Shown piece after piece: positions 10,686 to 21,120 of a stretch of DNA of 64,000 bases. A program made the translations under genes and the position numbers. Each line of letters opens with the position of its first letter. Positions within the stretch are counted from its first letter, which is position 1. The stretch covers positions 51,001 through 115,000 of the forward strand of contig JASTWB010000031.1 of the NCBI GenBank assembly GCA_032158295.1, in the 5' to 3' direction. The DNA comes from Pycnopodia helianthoides (Eukaryota; Echinodermata; Asteroidea; Forcipulatida; Asteriidae). The notes under the pieces are model-generated. The model saw only the letters and a list, made by a program, of their open reading frames with translations. It made no database searches and was not told the origin of the DNA.

Positions 10686-11433
10686 TCACTGTGCTTTGCC
10701 TTTTTCCATAGACGTTTTTTTTTTCTTCTTTCTGATATGTCTCTTGATTGTAGTGTTCATCCAATGTACATCCTGCCATGACGAGATATGTTTATGTGGG
10801 ATGTGTTTGTCCATTAGTTGAAGGATTTCTTTGTTGAATGTTGACCAGTTTGTTTCTATATCTTTTTCCATTGGATTAGACTCAAGAAAAGAGTCCTTGT
10901 ACATGTCCATGTCCTTTCTGATACTATCCATGTTACCCTTCTTGTACAGGTATACTTTGCGGTTTTTTTTGCGGGAGTACTTGACAGTGGTAACCTTTCT
11001 GATCTGATCTGGTGTGGTTGTCAGGACAAGATCTAGTATGTTTTCACCTCGGGAGGGAGTAAGCTGCATTTGGCTGAGCATGTTATCATTTATTAAGTCG
11101 ATGAGTGCCTGGTTCAGCCGTCTGCCATACTGTGGTTTGTTTGCTCCACTCATTATGGTGTTGTTGCCCCAATTTATGTGTGGTGTATTGAAGTCACCTG
11201 CTAAGATGATATTCGGCAGGAATGCCTTTCCAGTCATTTTTTTTTAAGGTTTCGTCCAGTTTTATAAGGGCTGAAGGATCATCATTAGTTGGTCTATAAA
11301 ACGATCCTACATACAGGGGTTGCTTTCCACTGAAGAGGATCTTGACCCACACTGCTTCACACTCTGTGTTCATGTTTCCTTCTTGCATGGCCAGAAGGTC
11401 CTTCTTCACACCAAATAAATACCCCACCTCCAA
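10686..11433 (-). pseudogene. LINE APE-type endonuclease, middle and C-terminal part, copy 2
   Basis: Pieces 11433-11194 and 11237-10686 repeat copy 1, with the same T-run frameshift near 11240. Confidence 0.8.
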
Positions 11434-12023
11434 AATGTATCTCTGTCTTTTCTGAAAATATCATGGGTATTTGGGAAGACTTCACTCGTGAAATGATCAC
11501 TATCCAAGTGGGTATCTGTTCCACGTATAATATCGGGATCTTCTTGTTCTATCATAGATTGCAGATCGCGTTGCTTTCTCTTGCTCTTTATGCCCCGACA
11601 ATTCACCCGTAAGAGCTTGAGTTTTCTTAACTTAGGTTTATGGTTGGGTGCAGTATGATTGTGACAATCAGAGTTGGTGGTACTGGAGGACCTTTTGGAT
11701 GACATGTTGTCCTCTTCATCAGGGCCCAGCGAATTTTCCTCCAGGTCTGACAGCAGTGAGAATGAGTTATCAGTAGGAATTGAGTCTGCAGTGGTATCGA
11801 GTGATGGCATTAAATTTAGATTCTCGCATACACTACAAAACCAAACAGTTCTGTTGCTGGGGCTACTTTCTTTCAATTCCTTATACTCTTCTGGTGTTAT
11901 GTTTCCACATTTTTGGTGGACCCACTGCTGGCATTCTGGTCGGTCACACATAACTGCTCTGTGATTTTTGGCTACAGGTTTGTGACACATCTTACAGGGG
12001 TACCTAACCGGGCCAGGGTTCAT
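11406..12023 (-). pseudogene. LINE PHD finger plus endonuclease N-terminus, copy 2
   Basis: This is identical in layout to 5777-6394: PHD finger, acidic linker, endonuclease start with GTDTHLD. Confidence 0.8.
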
Positions 12024-12047
12024 TTAAATGTCACCACTTAATGTTAG

Positions 12048-12350
12048 TTAAAGAATAATCAGCGTATTCCTTTTCTTCTTTGAGCTGTCATAACAGTTTG
12101 TTTCAAACAGGTTAATACTTTTGGGTTTGAGCAAATCCAAGTGTATGCCTAAGCTTGTAATTCTACCAGCATAACTTCCCATTCCTTTTGCGATGTACCA
12201 TCCACATAATTCATCAGTTCCTGTGTTTATGTCCAATCTATTTTCGGCCAAGTTCTCATTTATTTCACCAAGAGTGTGAATTGCAAATACTATTGTAGTT
12301 ACGATCTGAAGAGCAGGGATTAAAGTTAATTTGTTCTTGTTGTTTTTCAT
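12048..12350 (-). CDS. Small 100-codon ORF in LINE 5' region, copy 2 (unrecognised)
   Basis: This is a copy of the ORF at 6419-6721 and differs near the C-terminus (KKKRNTLIIL against KKKRITLIIL). Its function is unknown. Confidence 0.35.
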   Translation of the reverse strand: MKNNKNKLTLIPALQIVTTIVFAIHTLGEINENLAENRLDINTGTDELCGWYIAKGMGSYAGRITSLGIHLDLLKPKSINLFETNCYDSSKKKRNTLIIL

Positions 12351-12801
12351 GGTTAAAAATGAAACGTTCCTACCTTGAATCCTCCTAAACTTCAGCCAAG
12401 AGAGAATAGACTACGCTGCACAGTAAATCTGGGGTTTCCATGTGACAAGAATTGTTTATTCATTTTTTTTAATAGACTACTCAAAAGTCAAATGAGTTCC
12501 TTGTTCCCGGCGGGAGCCACCATCTTAGAACTGGTGATCAAGACAGTGCAGTAGCGCCCTCTATCATTACTGTTCCTTCCGGTGAGAAGCTGCAAATAAG
12601 TGAGCCTAGATTTTCTAAAAAGAAATCGATTTGAGAATGAAGCTGAAGATGCCACACTAATCCAGTAGGTTCTCTAATGGTTAATCTATCATATGACAAT
12701 GTTCGTCGAGAACAAGAGATGATCAGATATTTTTATGAAGATTTTATAAAAATGCGAGAGCACAAGATCATACGTTCACTACACAATTTACACGCATACA
12801 A

Positions 12802-14400
12802 TGTATTACCCTCTCTTTGGCGCTAAGCAAAAGATTTTACGACTGCAATTCTTAAACTGCATAATCATGCTCACTGTAAATTGACTCCTTGACATGACTT
12901 TGACTCGCTTTCACAAATAAAACATGACTATATTCATCGGGGAAGCCTAAATTAGTAATTTCACTTGGGTTGGTTCTTGTGAAATATTTCGTTTCTTCGA
13001 AGTATATAATTCTTTATATCAAACTCTCGATTATGTATGTCCGGTAGGAATTTCATAAAATAACACGAAGTAACACCGGTGTCGCTCCCAAAATAACCCG
13101 TCCGGATAGAAACCCCATCGTCTATTCACTCTGAGGCGTTACAATGACGATTCCTGGCATGACCGCCTTGCGCATGCGCCAAAAATACATGTCCAAACGT
13201 TCTTGTTGCGTGCATGTCTGACGGTTCACCTCACGATTCGCCATGGCATGTTTGCTGCTAACTTACCAGGAAAAGGTTTTTGTTCAACACGAAAAGAGCA
13301 TTAGAGTCCCCAAACAACACATAGCCTGTTCGTAATATTTTGAACCACCTCATTCGGTTATTTGGCAGAAAATCAAACGGTTAACACTTCTTACCAAAGT
13401 AGCAAAGAAATTGTGTGAATCTCCTTATTTAATCTAATACGGTGAACCGTGTAGACTTGGTTCCAAGCCTGCGATCGTGGCTTTCAGTCTACTTGATAGC
13501 CAATACATTATTGGTCCAAATAGCGCCCATTGTTAGATTGGCCCATGATAGCTTATCTTTGGGGCGTTTTTCGTGCCTGATACAGAGGAATAACCACTAT
13601 CTCAGACTTGAAATCAAGTCTATGAATCGTAAGCATCACTGCGGTTGAATTTGTGTGTGAGTCACATGGTGTAATGGTAAGAGATACGCTTAACAACCCA
13701 AATGACCTGAAGCTAAATGGAGCTGATTTGAATTTTGTTTTAACGCCCTACTCAGCGATAAATGGCAATCATCGTCTTTGGACATTTATAGTTAAAGCAT
13801 TATTTCTTGTTAAAGCATTATTTTGTCATGTTTAAAAAAAAAATCACGCTGAAACAAATTTCAGGTTGTCTGAAATTCTTTCAGTGTGATTTTTTATTTA
13901 TTTTAATTACAAAACAAGGCTTTTAAAAGACTATGAATGTCCAAATACACTGAATGTCAATTTACTGCTGAGTAGGGCGTTCAAAAACAGCAAGGATGTT
14001 TTTGTTGGGGGGGGGGGGGGACGACGGGGAGAGAATGTTTATTGTCAGGGGGACGTGAACAGTGAGTGTTTATTGTAACGTAGGGAATGGGTGGCCCAAG
14101 CATTTTGCGCGGGATTGTCTGAAGTTCCTTTAGTTTATTTTGCGGAGTTGACTGCACACAGATATACCGCAATCTTTGGTGGAGCAGAGACAATTCATAA
14201 GTGAAGCAAGGCATTTGATATATAGTTATATAGAGCAAGAGCCATTTTACAACATGGTGTTTCGTGGCTTAATTTCGAACGAAAACCGTGCATATATTCG
14301 TCTTTTGCGGAGTAGCGGAAAATCACAGAGAGAAATAGCGACAACTTGCAATGTATCCCGTAGCAAATCGTACAGAACGTGCATTGTGTTAGACGTAACA
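12802..14400 (+). repeat. Satellite monomer R3
   Basis: This monomer follows LINE copy 2. It is almost identical to R2 up to 14237, then continues with the ~60-bp segment R2 lacks. It ends with the R0-type variant (CGTCTTTTGCGGAGTAGCGG) and an uninterrupted, LINE-free junction into R4 at GACGTAACAGTATTACCC. It contains the palindrome at 13742-13981 and a poly-G run at 14007-14020. Confidence 0.75.
13742..13981. repeat. Imperfect palindrome (MITE-like) in R3
   Basis: This has the same arms and centre as 8114-8353. Confidence 0.65.
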
Positions 14401-14427
14401 GTATTACCCTCTCTTTGGCGCTAAGCA
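14251..14427 (+). pseudogene. Helix-turn-helix relic in satellite R3
   Basis: This encodes SGKSQREIATTCNVSRSKSY in an open segment ending at TAA just after the monomer junction. It is the same relic as in R0 and R1. Confidence 0.35.
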
Positions 14428-14667
14428 AAATATTTTACGACTGCATTTCTCACACTGCATAATCATGCTCACTGTAAATGGACTCATTGACATGACTTTG
14501 ACTCGCTTTCACAAATAAAACATGACTATATTAATCGGGGAAGCCTAAATTAGTAATTTCACTTGGGTTGGTTCTTGTGAAATATTTCGTTTCTTCGAAG
14601 TATATATTTCTTTATATCAAACTCTCCATTTTGTATGTTTGGTATGAATTTCATAAAATAACACAAA
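14401..14667 (+). repeat. Satellite monomer R4 (partial, right edge of array)
   Basis: This matches the first ~265 bp of R1 (TATTACCCTCTCTTTGG to TTTCATAAAATAACACAAA) and then diverges abruptly at about 14667. That point is the right end of the satellite array. Confidence 0.7.
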
Positions 14668-15226
14668 TTAACACCTCTTGCACGCTCATCAAACGCGGCT
14701 ACTGTGCCTTGCCCAAACGTTTGAAGTCAACAGGTATACGTGAATGCTGCGTCAATTCTAAAGGTCATAATCACACTGTGTAAAGCACATTGACATTGAC
14801 TGTACCAAAATGGCGCAACCAAGATTATGTTGATTATGAAGTCAATGAATTGGGTCAACAGAGAAAACGAACAAATACACAGTTACAAATGTGTTGTATA
14901 TTTGGAGTAGAAAAACAACGAATACTGAAAGTACTGGGGCATGGATATTTGTTAGTGGCCTTTTGGGTCAGTCTGCAGTTCTTATGAGTGTCTTAATATC
15001 AGTTGGCACGAATTGACATATCCCATATCTGCCGAAAGATGTCGGTAATGTTAAACAAATTAAAAGCCTTAAATATATAAATTAAACAAACGAAAAAAAT
15101 GATAATTTAATGAAAATAACATTTCAGTTAAGCCCCTTATCAATACCAGTATAGCTATGACTAACTACAACAGAATACCATTGGATGGAAGGGACGGAAA
15201 ATAACATTTTCTGTTTGGTATTCTAG
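14668..15226. other. Intron or upstream sequence, nothing recognised
   Basis: The sequence is AT-rich with no convincing exon or repeat. It ends in the splice acceptor TTTCTGTTTGGTATTCTAG of the first placed exon. The signal-peptide exon expected upstream of Ig1 was not identified here. Confidence 0.4.
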
Positions 15227-15550
15227 GTGTGTTTGCCGTGGATGATTTCACTTGCGTAACTAAGCCAAGAGTCTCGCTTACTACGGAGGACACCTTCATC
15301 GCTGGATTCTTTGTCAACTTCCAAGGAACTCTCTATGTTGCTAGAACTCAAAACACTAACACTGGAAGTATCTTCAAAACCCGTATCAGCAGCACTTTGG
15401 AGCAAACTGCTGGGGAAGGTGATGTTTCAGTCTCTGTTATACGGATGCCGGCATCTGGCGGGGTCTCAAGAATTGGTGTATATGCTTGTCAAGCGACAAT
15501 GACTGGAGGTGGATCGACTAGTATTGGCACCGTTATTATGAGCACTGAAG
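15227..15550 (+). CDS. Tie-like receptor, Ig-like domain 1 exon
   Basis: This exon encodes the first Ig-like domain of a Tie/TEK-type receptor tyrosine kinase, a cell-surface receptor that in vertebrates binds angiopoietins. It is bounded by acceptor TATTCTAG and donor GTAAGTAG, phase 1 at both ends (108 codons). The Ig cysteines are visible in DDFTC and GVYACQAT. The end (GTVIMSTE) joins in frame to ADFLPT of the next exon, matching the vertebrate TIE2 layout where Ig1 runs directly into an FLP-containing Ig2. A 336-bp intron follows. No start codon lies in this exon, so the N-terminus is encoded upstream. The gene-family call is strong because of the later EGF exons. Confidence 0.85.
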
Positions 15551-15886
15551 GTAAGTAGTGAGTTGTGCGCTGAAACTACTAATTTAAATTGATGATAAAG
15601 TAAAAATAAAGAAATACAAAAATGAACGTTGTGAAATAAAATGCACATTTAATATAATTCCTGACACTATTGTGTTTCTTCAAAAACATCCTAACATTTT
15701 GTAAAGACCTGTCAGTTGCGTTTAAACCAAATATTGTTTTGACTTTGTAAGTATCCAACAATTTTGATTTTTGTAAATGTTATTGGAGGTGGGCAAGGGT
15801 TCTGACACAACCAAACCCCCCTCGCTGGTTACGCCACTGATCTGTGGGTCCTACAAATTCCTTACTTTTGTACTTCTTTACTTCAG
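15551..15886 (+). other. Intron Ig1-Ig2
   Basis: A short 336-bp intron runs from GTAAGTAG to a pyrimidine-rich acceptor (TACTTCTTTACTTCAG). No repeat is recognised. Confidence 0.75.
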
Positions 15887-16138
15887 CTGACTTTCTGCCA
15901 ACTGCCATAAGCCAGACGGTCAACTCAGGGGATGAGGTACGTCTAGAAGTTACTGCTGCGGGCTCGAGGACAGATACTCGTTGGAGATTAGATAACAGCG
16001 CTCCTTACGATTCGCACAACGGCAACCTTTCTTATTATATCGACAGAGCAAGTAGCATCGATGCTGGAACATACGAGGTTCATGAAGCTGGTGTTCGCGG
16101 TGAAGGCAAACAGGCGCTCATGAGGTTACTTGTTAGAG
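15887..16138 (+). CDS. Tie-like receptor, Ig-like domain 2 exon
   Basis: This 84-codon exon is phase 1-1 with acceptor CTTTACTTCAG and donor GTAAATCATC. It encodes ADFLPTAISQTVNSGDEVRL through SSIDAGTYEVHEAG to RLLVRG. The domain lacks the canonical cysteine pair, as does the second Ig domain of vertebrate TIE2. The DAGTYEV motif is the usual Ig F-strand. Its last codon splices to the EGF1 exon 17 kb downstream (RLLVR-GFPQP). The intervening intron contains several transposable elements. Confidence 0.85.
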
Positions 16139-17041
16139 GTAAATCATCCTTACTGAATGTTGGTCTGAGACCAGTCAAGTGGGGGTGTACTAAAATGAAA
16201 TATTAGCTAAGTAGGACGCTTCCCATCTAAAAAGACACAGAATAATTAATACAAATGTGGAAGCAAGCACAGCCACTTTATCGTCATGTCCAGAACGTTA
16301 TAAAGTTACCTGAATTTGTAAACGCAATTTTCTTTATACTTTAATAAGCGTATTCCTATTATGTCACAAGTTCAAACGGCGTCCATTGTTGTTTAGTTTT
16401 GTTTTTTTTCTTTTTAAAACAAATGTCAAAAAGCCAATAAAAGTTTGTTTGCATTAAAATACTCACGTTCGGATCGTTTAGGCAGTGGTTGGTCGTGCCC
16501 CCCCCCCCCCTTTCCAGTAAAATAATTTGACACACATACAAATATGTTTTTAGAAAAAAATAAAAATAAATTGATAAAAAATGGAAAAAAAAAAACATTT
16601 TCTTTTTACAGTGAAACAAATAATAATTGTTTTTCAACTGTGCGTTTGTTGTGACTAACGCAAATGCTGCTCTAAAATTAGACAACAGGCCGATAACTGT
16701 CTTCAATAGGAAAACCGGAAAACTGTTGACCAGATAATACTTCCTGAAAACCTCATACCAAAAACTGTTGATGCATTCTTTTGTAAACATGTGTATCCGT
16801 TCGTACCGTAACGCACTGTGGTACAATTTGATAACGATATTTCCATGTTAAGATCAAAGTTGAAACCTTGAACAATATCATTAGTATACGATGTATACCT
16901 GTATACCTCCTTTTAAAATGTTGATTGCATACTTTTGTTCACATCTAAAAACCTTTCAAAACGTTTTAGAGATAGTGTGGCAAAAGAAATAAAAAAAATG
17001 TTTTTACAATGCAAAACCGCAATTTGTGTTGTACACTTTAA
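16139..17041 (+). other. Intron, AT-rich with homopolymers
   Basis: No gene is seen. There is a C-run at about 16498-16510 and A-runs near 16550-16600. Long open stretches here are low-complexity and not coding-like. Confidence 0.5.
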
Positions 17042-18267
17042 GGGACCCTGCAAAATTAGTCCAAGACAACCAGATGCTGTCCTGGATGCTGTCCTAGATG
17101 GGCTTTATCATCAGATGCCGATTTGCCTTGTTGTCAACTGGCATATGAGAAACCAACAGAGAAGTTCGCCACGCCTGACTTCATTTGTTTACAAACCGCA
17201 GAGACTTAGACCGCTATCTACTGGAAAACATGCGGGGGTCGCCACAGGGCTGATTTGCTGTTCCACGCTGGGCCTCTTGGTCGTAATGGGGAAAGAAAAA
17301 CTTTACATTTTCTTCCATCATGGCATTTTTAATCTCGCAGTTGAATTCATCAAGCTATTATCTTGTTGTCAACCTTACTTCGCTTCTATAGGTAACAGTG
17401 GAAATGTCTGACCATGTGAACGCAAAAGTTCGCTGCTAACGTCGCTGCTGACTCCAAAAGTTAGCAGTGAAAATGTTCCGCTGCTAACTCATCTTAGTAG
17501 TGAAATTTGATACTTTAGCCAGATAAACATACAAATAGTTTGCCGTTCCATTATTAAGTGGAATTTTAGAAGAGGATAATATAAATACTTGCAAAAATGT
17601 CCAGCAATCTGACACGTTTGTTCAGTTCTGAGTACGTTAATTTAAAGGAAATTTCCAGTGTTGAATGGGTCGCTGCAATTGGAGGGCGTTGAGCCGATAC
17701 ACTACAGGTATTCATATAGTGGTTTGACTTTTTGATCAATATAGACCTTTGTTTTGTTGATCAACAAACCGCGCTGGTTGGAATGGAAGGCCGAATGTTA
17801 GCAAAAGACCCAATCGTGTTAAAAGATGTTTCAACAAAATTCAACATGTTCCGCAAACTTTCAATAAAGTAAAGTACCTCTCATGATTGGTTGCTTTGTT
17901 TCCAACAAATTCAACACTACTTTTGAATATTTTGTGCAACATTGTTAAAAACGGTGGTTATCTGTCTTTGTTTTTCGTTCATGGCTTTCCGACCTCGGTT
18001 GGCAAAAACTCGGGCTGTGACGTTGCAAAAAGAAAGGTATGTAGCAAATGTTTCATTTATACAAAATTTAATCAGCCAGACAAACCGCAGAGCGGGGTGC
18101 ATCTGGCACGGGGCCTGTTTGGTGTGCCAGACAAATGTGTTTCATTCAGCGGATGAAACTATGTCCCCTATAGAAAAACAGTCCGATGGAGCTCCGACGA
18201 AAATTCGGCATCGGAGACATCGGAAACATGCTGATCTGTCCGCATCTAATTTTGACATGACCTCCAA
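17042..18267. mobile_element. Harbinger-like non-autonomous element, old copy
   Basis: The left end reads GGGACCCTGCAAAATTAGTCC. The right end is the diverged complement of GGAGGTCATGTCAAAATTAG. Both resemble the TIR of the younger element at 46407-47342 (GGGGTCTTGTCAAAATTAAT). Internal stretches are also shared, for example the TTTGTTTACAAACC...CTATCTACTGGAAAACA block at about 17190 and 46560, and the AACCGCAGAGC / TCCGATGG blocks at about 18080 and 47160. No transposase is seen. Confidence 0.55.
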
Positions 18268-18734
18268 CCTATATAAAATGTGTAATATAACTGGGGATTC
18301 GGAATCCATGGGTCAAACTGCGTAAAGGGTCGTATGCCATGTCAATCAGGCCTGTCTGAGAATAGAATTTAAGGGTTTCACCTGTTTTTGAAAAGAAACA
18401 AGTAATTCAGGAAAATGTGTTTTCGGTCCAGAGGTTGCAGACCTGTAGGCAATCGGAGGGTTTTTAAGAAAACATGGAATAAACATGCGCATCGACTCGG
18501 TCTGAGCTTGCATGAGGCGATTAACTAACGGAGTTCTAATTAGGTATTTGTTTTCATAAACAAAGTTTGGTTGAAAGAATTGACCACCAGTCCCGCACTC
18601 ACTCTAATATCACCGGGGAAAATATATATAAGGCAAGTAAAGCGAAATCTCATTTGTAAAGATCAAGTTGAACATTTATGTTCTTTCGCTATATAAAGGT
18701 AAACAAGTACGTAATCATTATAAATATATCCCCA

Positions 18735-19075
18735 TCTCCATATACGTCTATGCTGCTACTTGTCAAAGCCTGTTTAGCATGTAGACAAGAGTGTGGCTTC
18801 CGACAATGGACGGCTTGTGAAATTGGGTGCATGCATAAACAAAATATGATGCTGGATGTCTATTCCCAGCTGATAGCCTCCTTGAACTGCTTCAGAGGGT
18901 CAGCTCGATGATGTTTTGAGGTAGCTCACCCCAGTCTTACGTGGTGCGAGGAAAAATGCTGTATTTGTAGGAGTATGATAATGTGCTTAGTGTGGTGAAT
19001 TGCAGATGATGTTGACTTAAGGTTGCTCTGGTCTTGTGTTTGATGTAGTCTGGGAGAGGGATTGCTAACTATTTT
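18735..19075 (-). mobile_element. 5'-truncated CR1/jockey-type LINE fragment
   Basis: This is a diverged copy of the 3' end of the LINE at 3089-3480. It shares the CAAAGCCTGTT-AGCAT tail block, CTCCTTGAACT-CTTC, GTGTTTGATGTAGTCTGG and neighbouring words. It is unrelated in position to the 5.6-kb duplication and so is an independent, older insertion. Confidence 0.65.
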
Positions 19076-19439
19076 TTCCGAGTTTTTTTTTCCTGTACAT
19101 TTCCAAAGCTGCTCATGATTATTCATAATTAATCAATCCGCGACCAATAAGAAACTACAAGGTCACTTGAAAATCGTAACGTATTTAACAAAGACAGACG
19201 TATACCCTGGTAAGTGAAAAACAAACAAATTACCAAAACGGTTGCCAGTAACATTCCTAACCCTTTTAAAATTGTTAGCAGTCAAACCGAGATATTACTG
19301 TGGGTATTAAGGAAATAACAATGGGAAACTAGACCTTAGGTGTTTGTAAACAAACACAAAGCTGTTCCGTTTCGTTTTAATTTGATTAGACGCTCTGTAC
19401 TTAACTAGGAATCTTCACCAAATTTATGACTTTATGACA

Positions 19440-20125
19440 TGTGGTTCAGGAGATATGATTTGTATTTTTTGAACTGCCTCTTTGGACCGGAAGGATTGGT
19501 CAACATGGGGTCATGGAACCGAACGTCAATGTTTAATGCTCGAAGGATCTATAACTGAAAATAAATTGAAAATCGGTTGAGTAGTTCTTGAGATATGGTC
19601 CCAATTCCGGTTAACCCGGAAGTAGAGGTCAATATAGGGTCACGGTAACCCAAGTTCAATCTTGAATGCTCAAAGGGTAACTGAAAATAAATTGAAAATC
19701 GGTAATGTAGTTCTTGAGATAAGGTCCCACTTCAGGTTGTCCCAGAAGTAAAGGTCATAAAGGGGTCACGGTAACAGAAAGTCAATTTTTATTGCTCAAA
19801 GGATCAATAACTGAAAAGAAATTAAAAAATTGGTTGTGTAGTTCTTGAGTTATGGTCCCACTTCCGGTTGACCCGGAAGTAAAGGTCCACATGGGATCAC
19901 GGTAACCCAAATTTAATCTTCAATGCTCAAAGGGTCTATAACTGAAAATAAATTGAAAATCGGTTGTGTACTTCTTGAGATATGGTCCCACTTCCGGTTC
20001 ACCCGGAAGTAAAGTTCAACATGGGGTCACAGTAACCCATGGCTAATCTCCAATGCCCAAGGGGTCTATAACAGAAAAAAAGTTTGAAAATCGGCTGTGT
20101 ACTTTTTGAGATATGGTTCTGCAAA
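19440..20125. repeat. ~125-130-bp tandem repeat, about 5 units
   Basis: Units are phased by GAGATATGGTCCCACTTCCG at about 19598, 19723, 19854 and 19984 (spacings 125, 131, 130). Each unit has a short palindrome (CTTCCGGTTGACCCGGAAG), GGGTCACGGTAACCC and AACTGAAAATAAATTGAAAAT. A related fragment is near 41740. Confidence 0.75.
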
Positions 20126-21120
20126 TATTAACTAATTAAAGCTTTGAATTACCGTAATTTGACACCTGATGATGTCAAAGTAACAAAAATGTGTTTTTCA
20201 TACAAATAAACGTTTTAAGGTACAAGATGGTTTGTAACTTATCCCAATCGAATGCCTTAAAAAAAAACTTAACTTACCAAGAAATGACATAATGTTGGTT
20301 ATGCACAAAGAAGATAAGATTTGCTTGATAATGAACTTGAAATTAATTTAAGTTCAATTGAGAATTCAATTAAATCTACGTGGAGAAAATATATATATAT
20401 ATATATTCCTTTTAACTTTTAAGCTTCCGTATTCAATTACTTTTATTTCTTTAATTCCCCTTTCACGCTTCCGTAGTCTAGTTCTACCCCGATGAGAAAC
20501 TTGTGACGGCAAACCAATTAGTCCACCTTCGGAATAACCAGCGGCACAATCTCCGACGAATTGCCTTGATTGCGCAACAGATTTTGTTTCATGGCGTCAG
20601 ATTTACCAATCTGAAATCGTTAATTATCGTGAAACTACATGGTATTTGATTGTTTTTAATGGCCTAGAATAACTCTTAGTAAAAGCATTTTTGTTTTAAA
20701 CATGATTTGTGTATTATAAGTAACTAAAATGTGTGTTATTCTGAAAAGTTGTGTTTTAGACATTTTTTTTTTTAGAGTCATTGGTTATGTACACAGAAGG
20801 AAAACGTGCAAAAAAGTGAGGTTATCATGACGTCGATCGTCATTTTAGGCCGGCATTCACATAAGCAGTACCCTAGATGTCTAAAACTGTTTGACGATCG
20901 GGGATATACTTTTTGAGATATGGTGCCAACAAAGTTGGCTAATTAAATATTCACATCGCTGTAAAGTGGCTAATTAAAAAAAAAAAAAAAAAATCACCAT
21001 TATTACAAAAATTGTTTAGTTTTTGTACTGAGCTTCAATTTTATTTAGGATCTAAGTTTTTCATAATGACTAAGTTTGTTTTAAAGAATTAAACAAAATT
21101 GTGTACAAATGCTATGGGGA
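20126..21120. other. Intron, no gene; short AT and poly-A tracts
   Basis: There is an (AT)n run at about 20390-20406 and an A-run at about 20969-20992. A second trace of the GAGATATGGT motif sits at about 20915. Otherwise nothing is recognised. Confidence 0.45.

Larger units (their letters stand above)
8718..12801 (-). mobile_element. CR1/jockey-type LINE with PHD finger, copy 2 (dead)
   Basis: This is the second copy of the LINE at 3089-7173, flanked by TGTA at 8714-8717 and 12802-12805. It has the same order of parts and the same mutations. It arose by duplication of the flanked unit and not by a new insertion. Confidence 0.85.
8607..14237. repeat. Tandem duplication unit B (5631 bp)
   Basis: This is a near-identical repeat of unit A. 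It shares every LINE lesion (stop before DFSKAFD, FADE active site, T-run frameshift), so the LINE was already dead when the unit was copied. A false duplication made during assembly is the main alternative. Confidence 0.85.

Noticed and set aside
14790..14987. Possible signal-peptide exon (hydrophobic GYLLVAFWVSLQFL end) upstream of Ig1
   Set aside because: The hydrophobic part is at the end of the frame, directly before a stop, with no donor. It does not fit a signal-peptide exon.
16359..16826. 155-codon minus-strand ORF rich in Phe, Tyr and Lys
   Set aside because: It is low-complexity AT-rich intron sequence with homopolymer runs and no domain or splice support.
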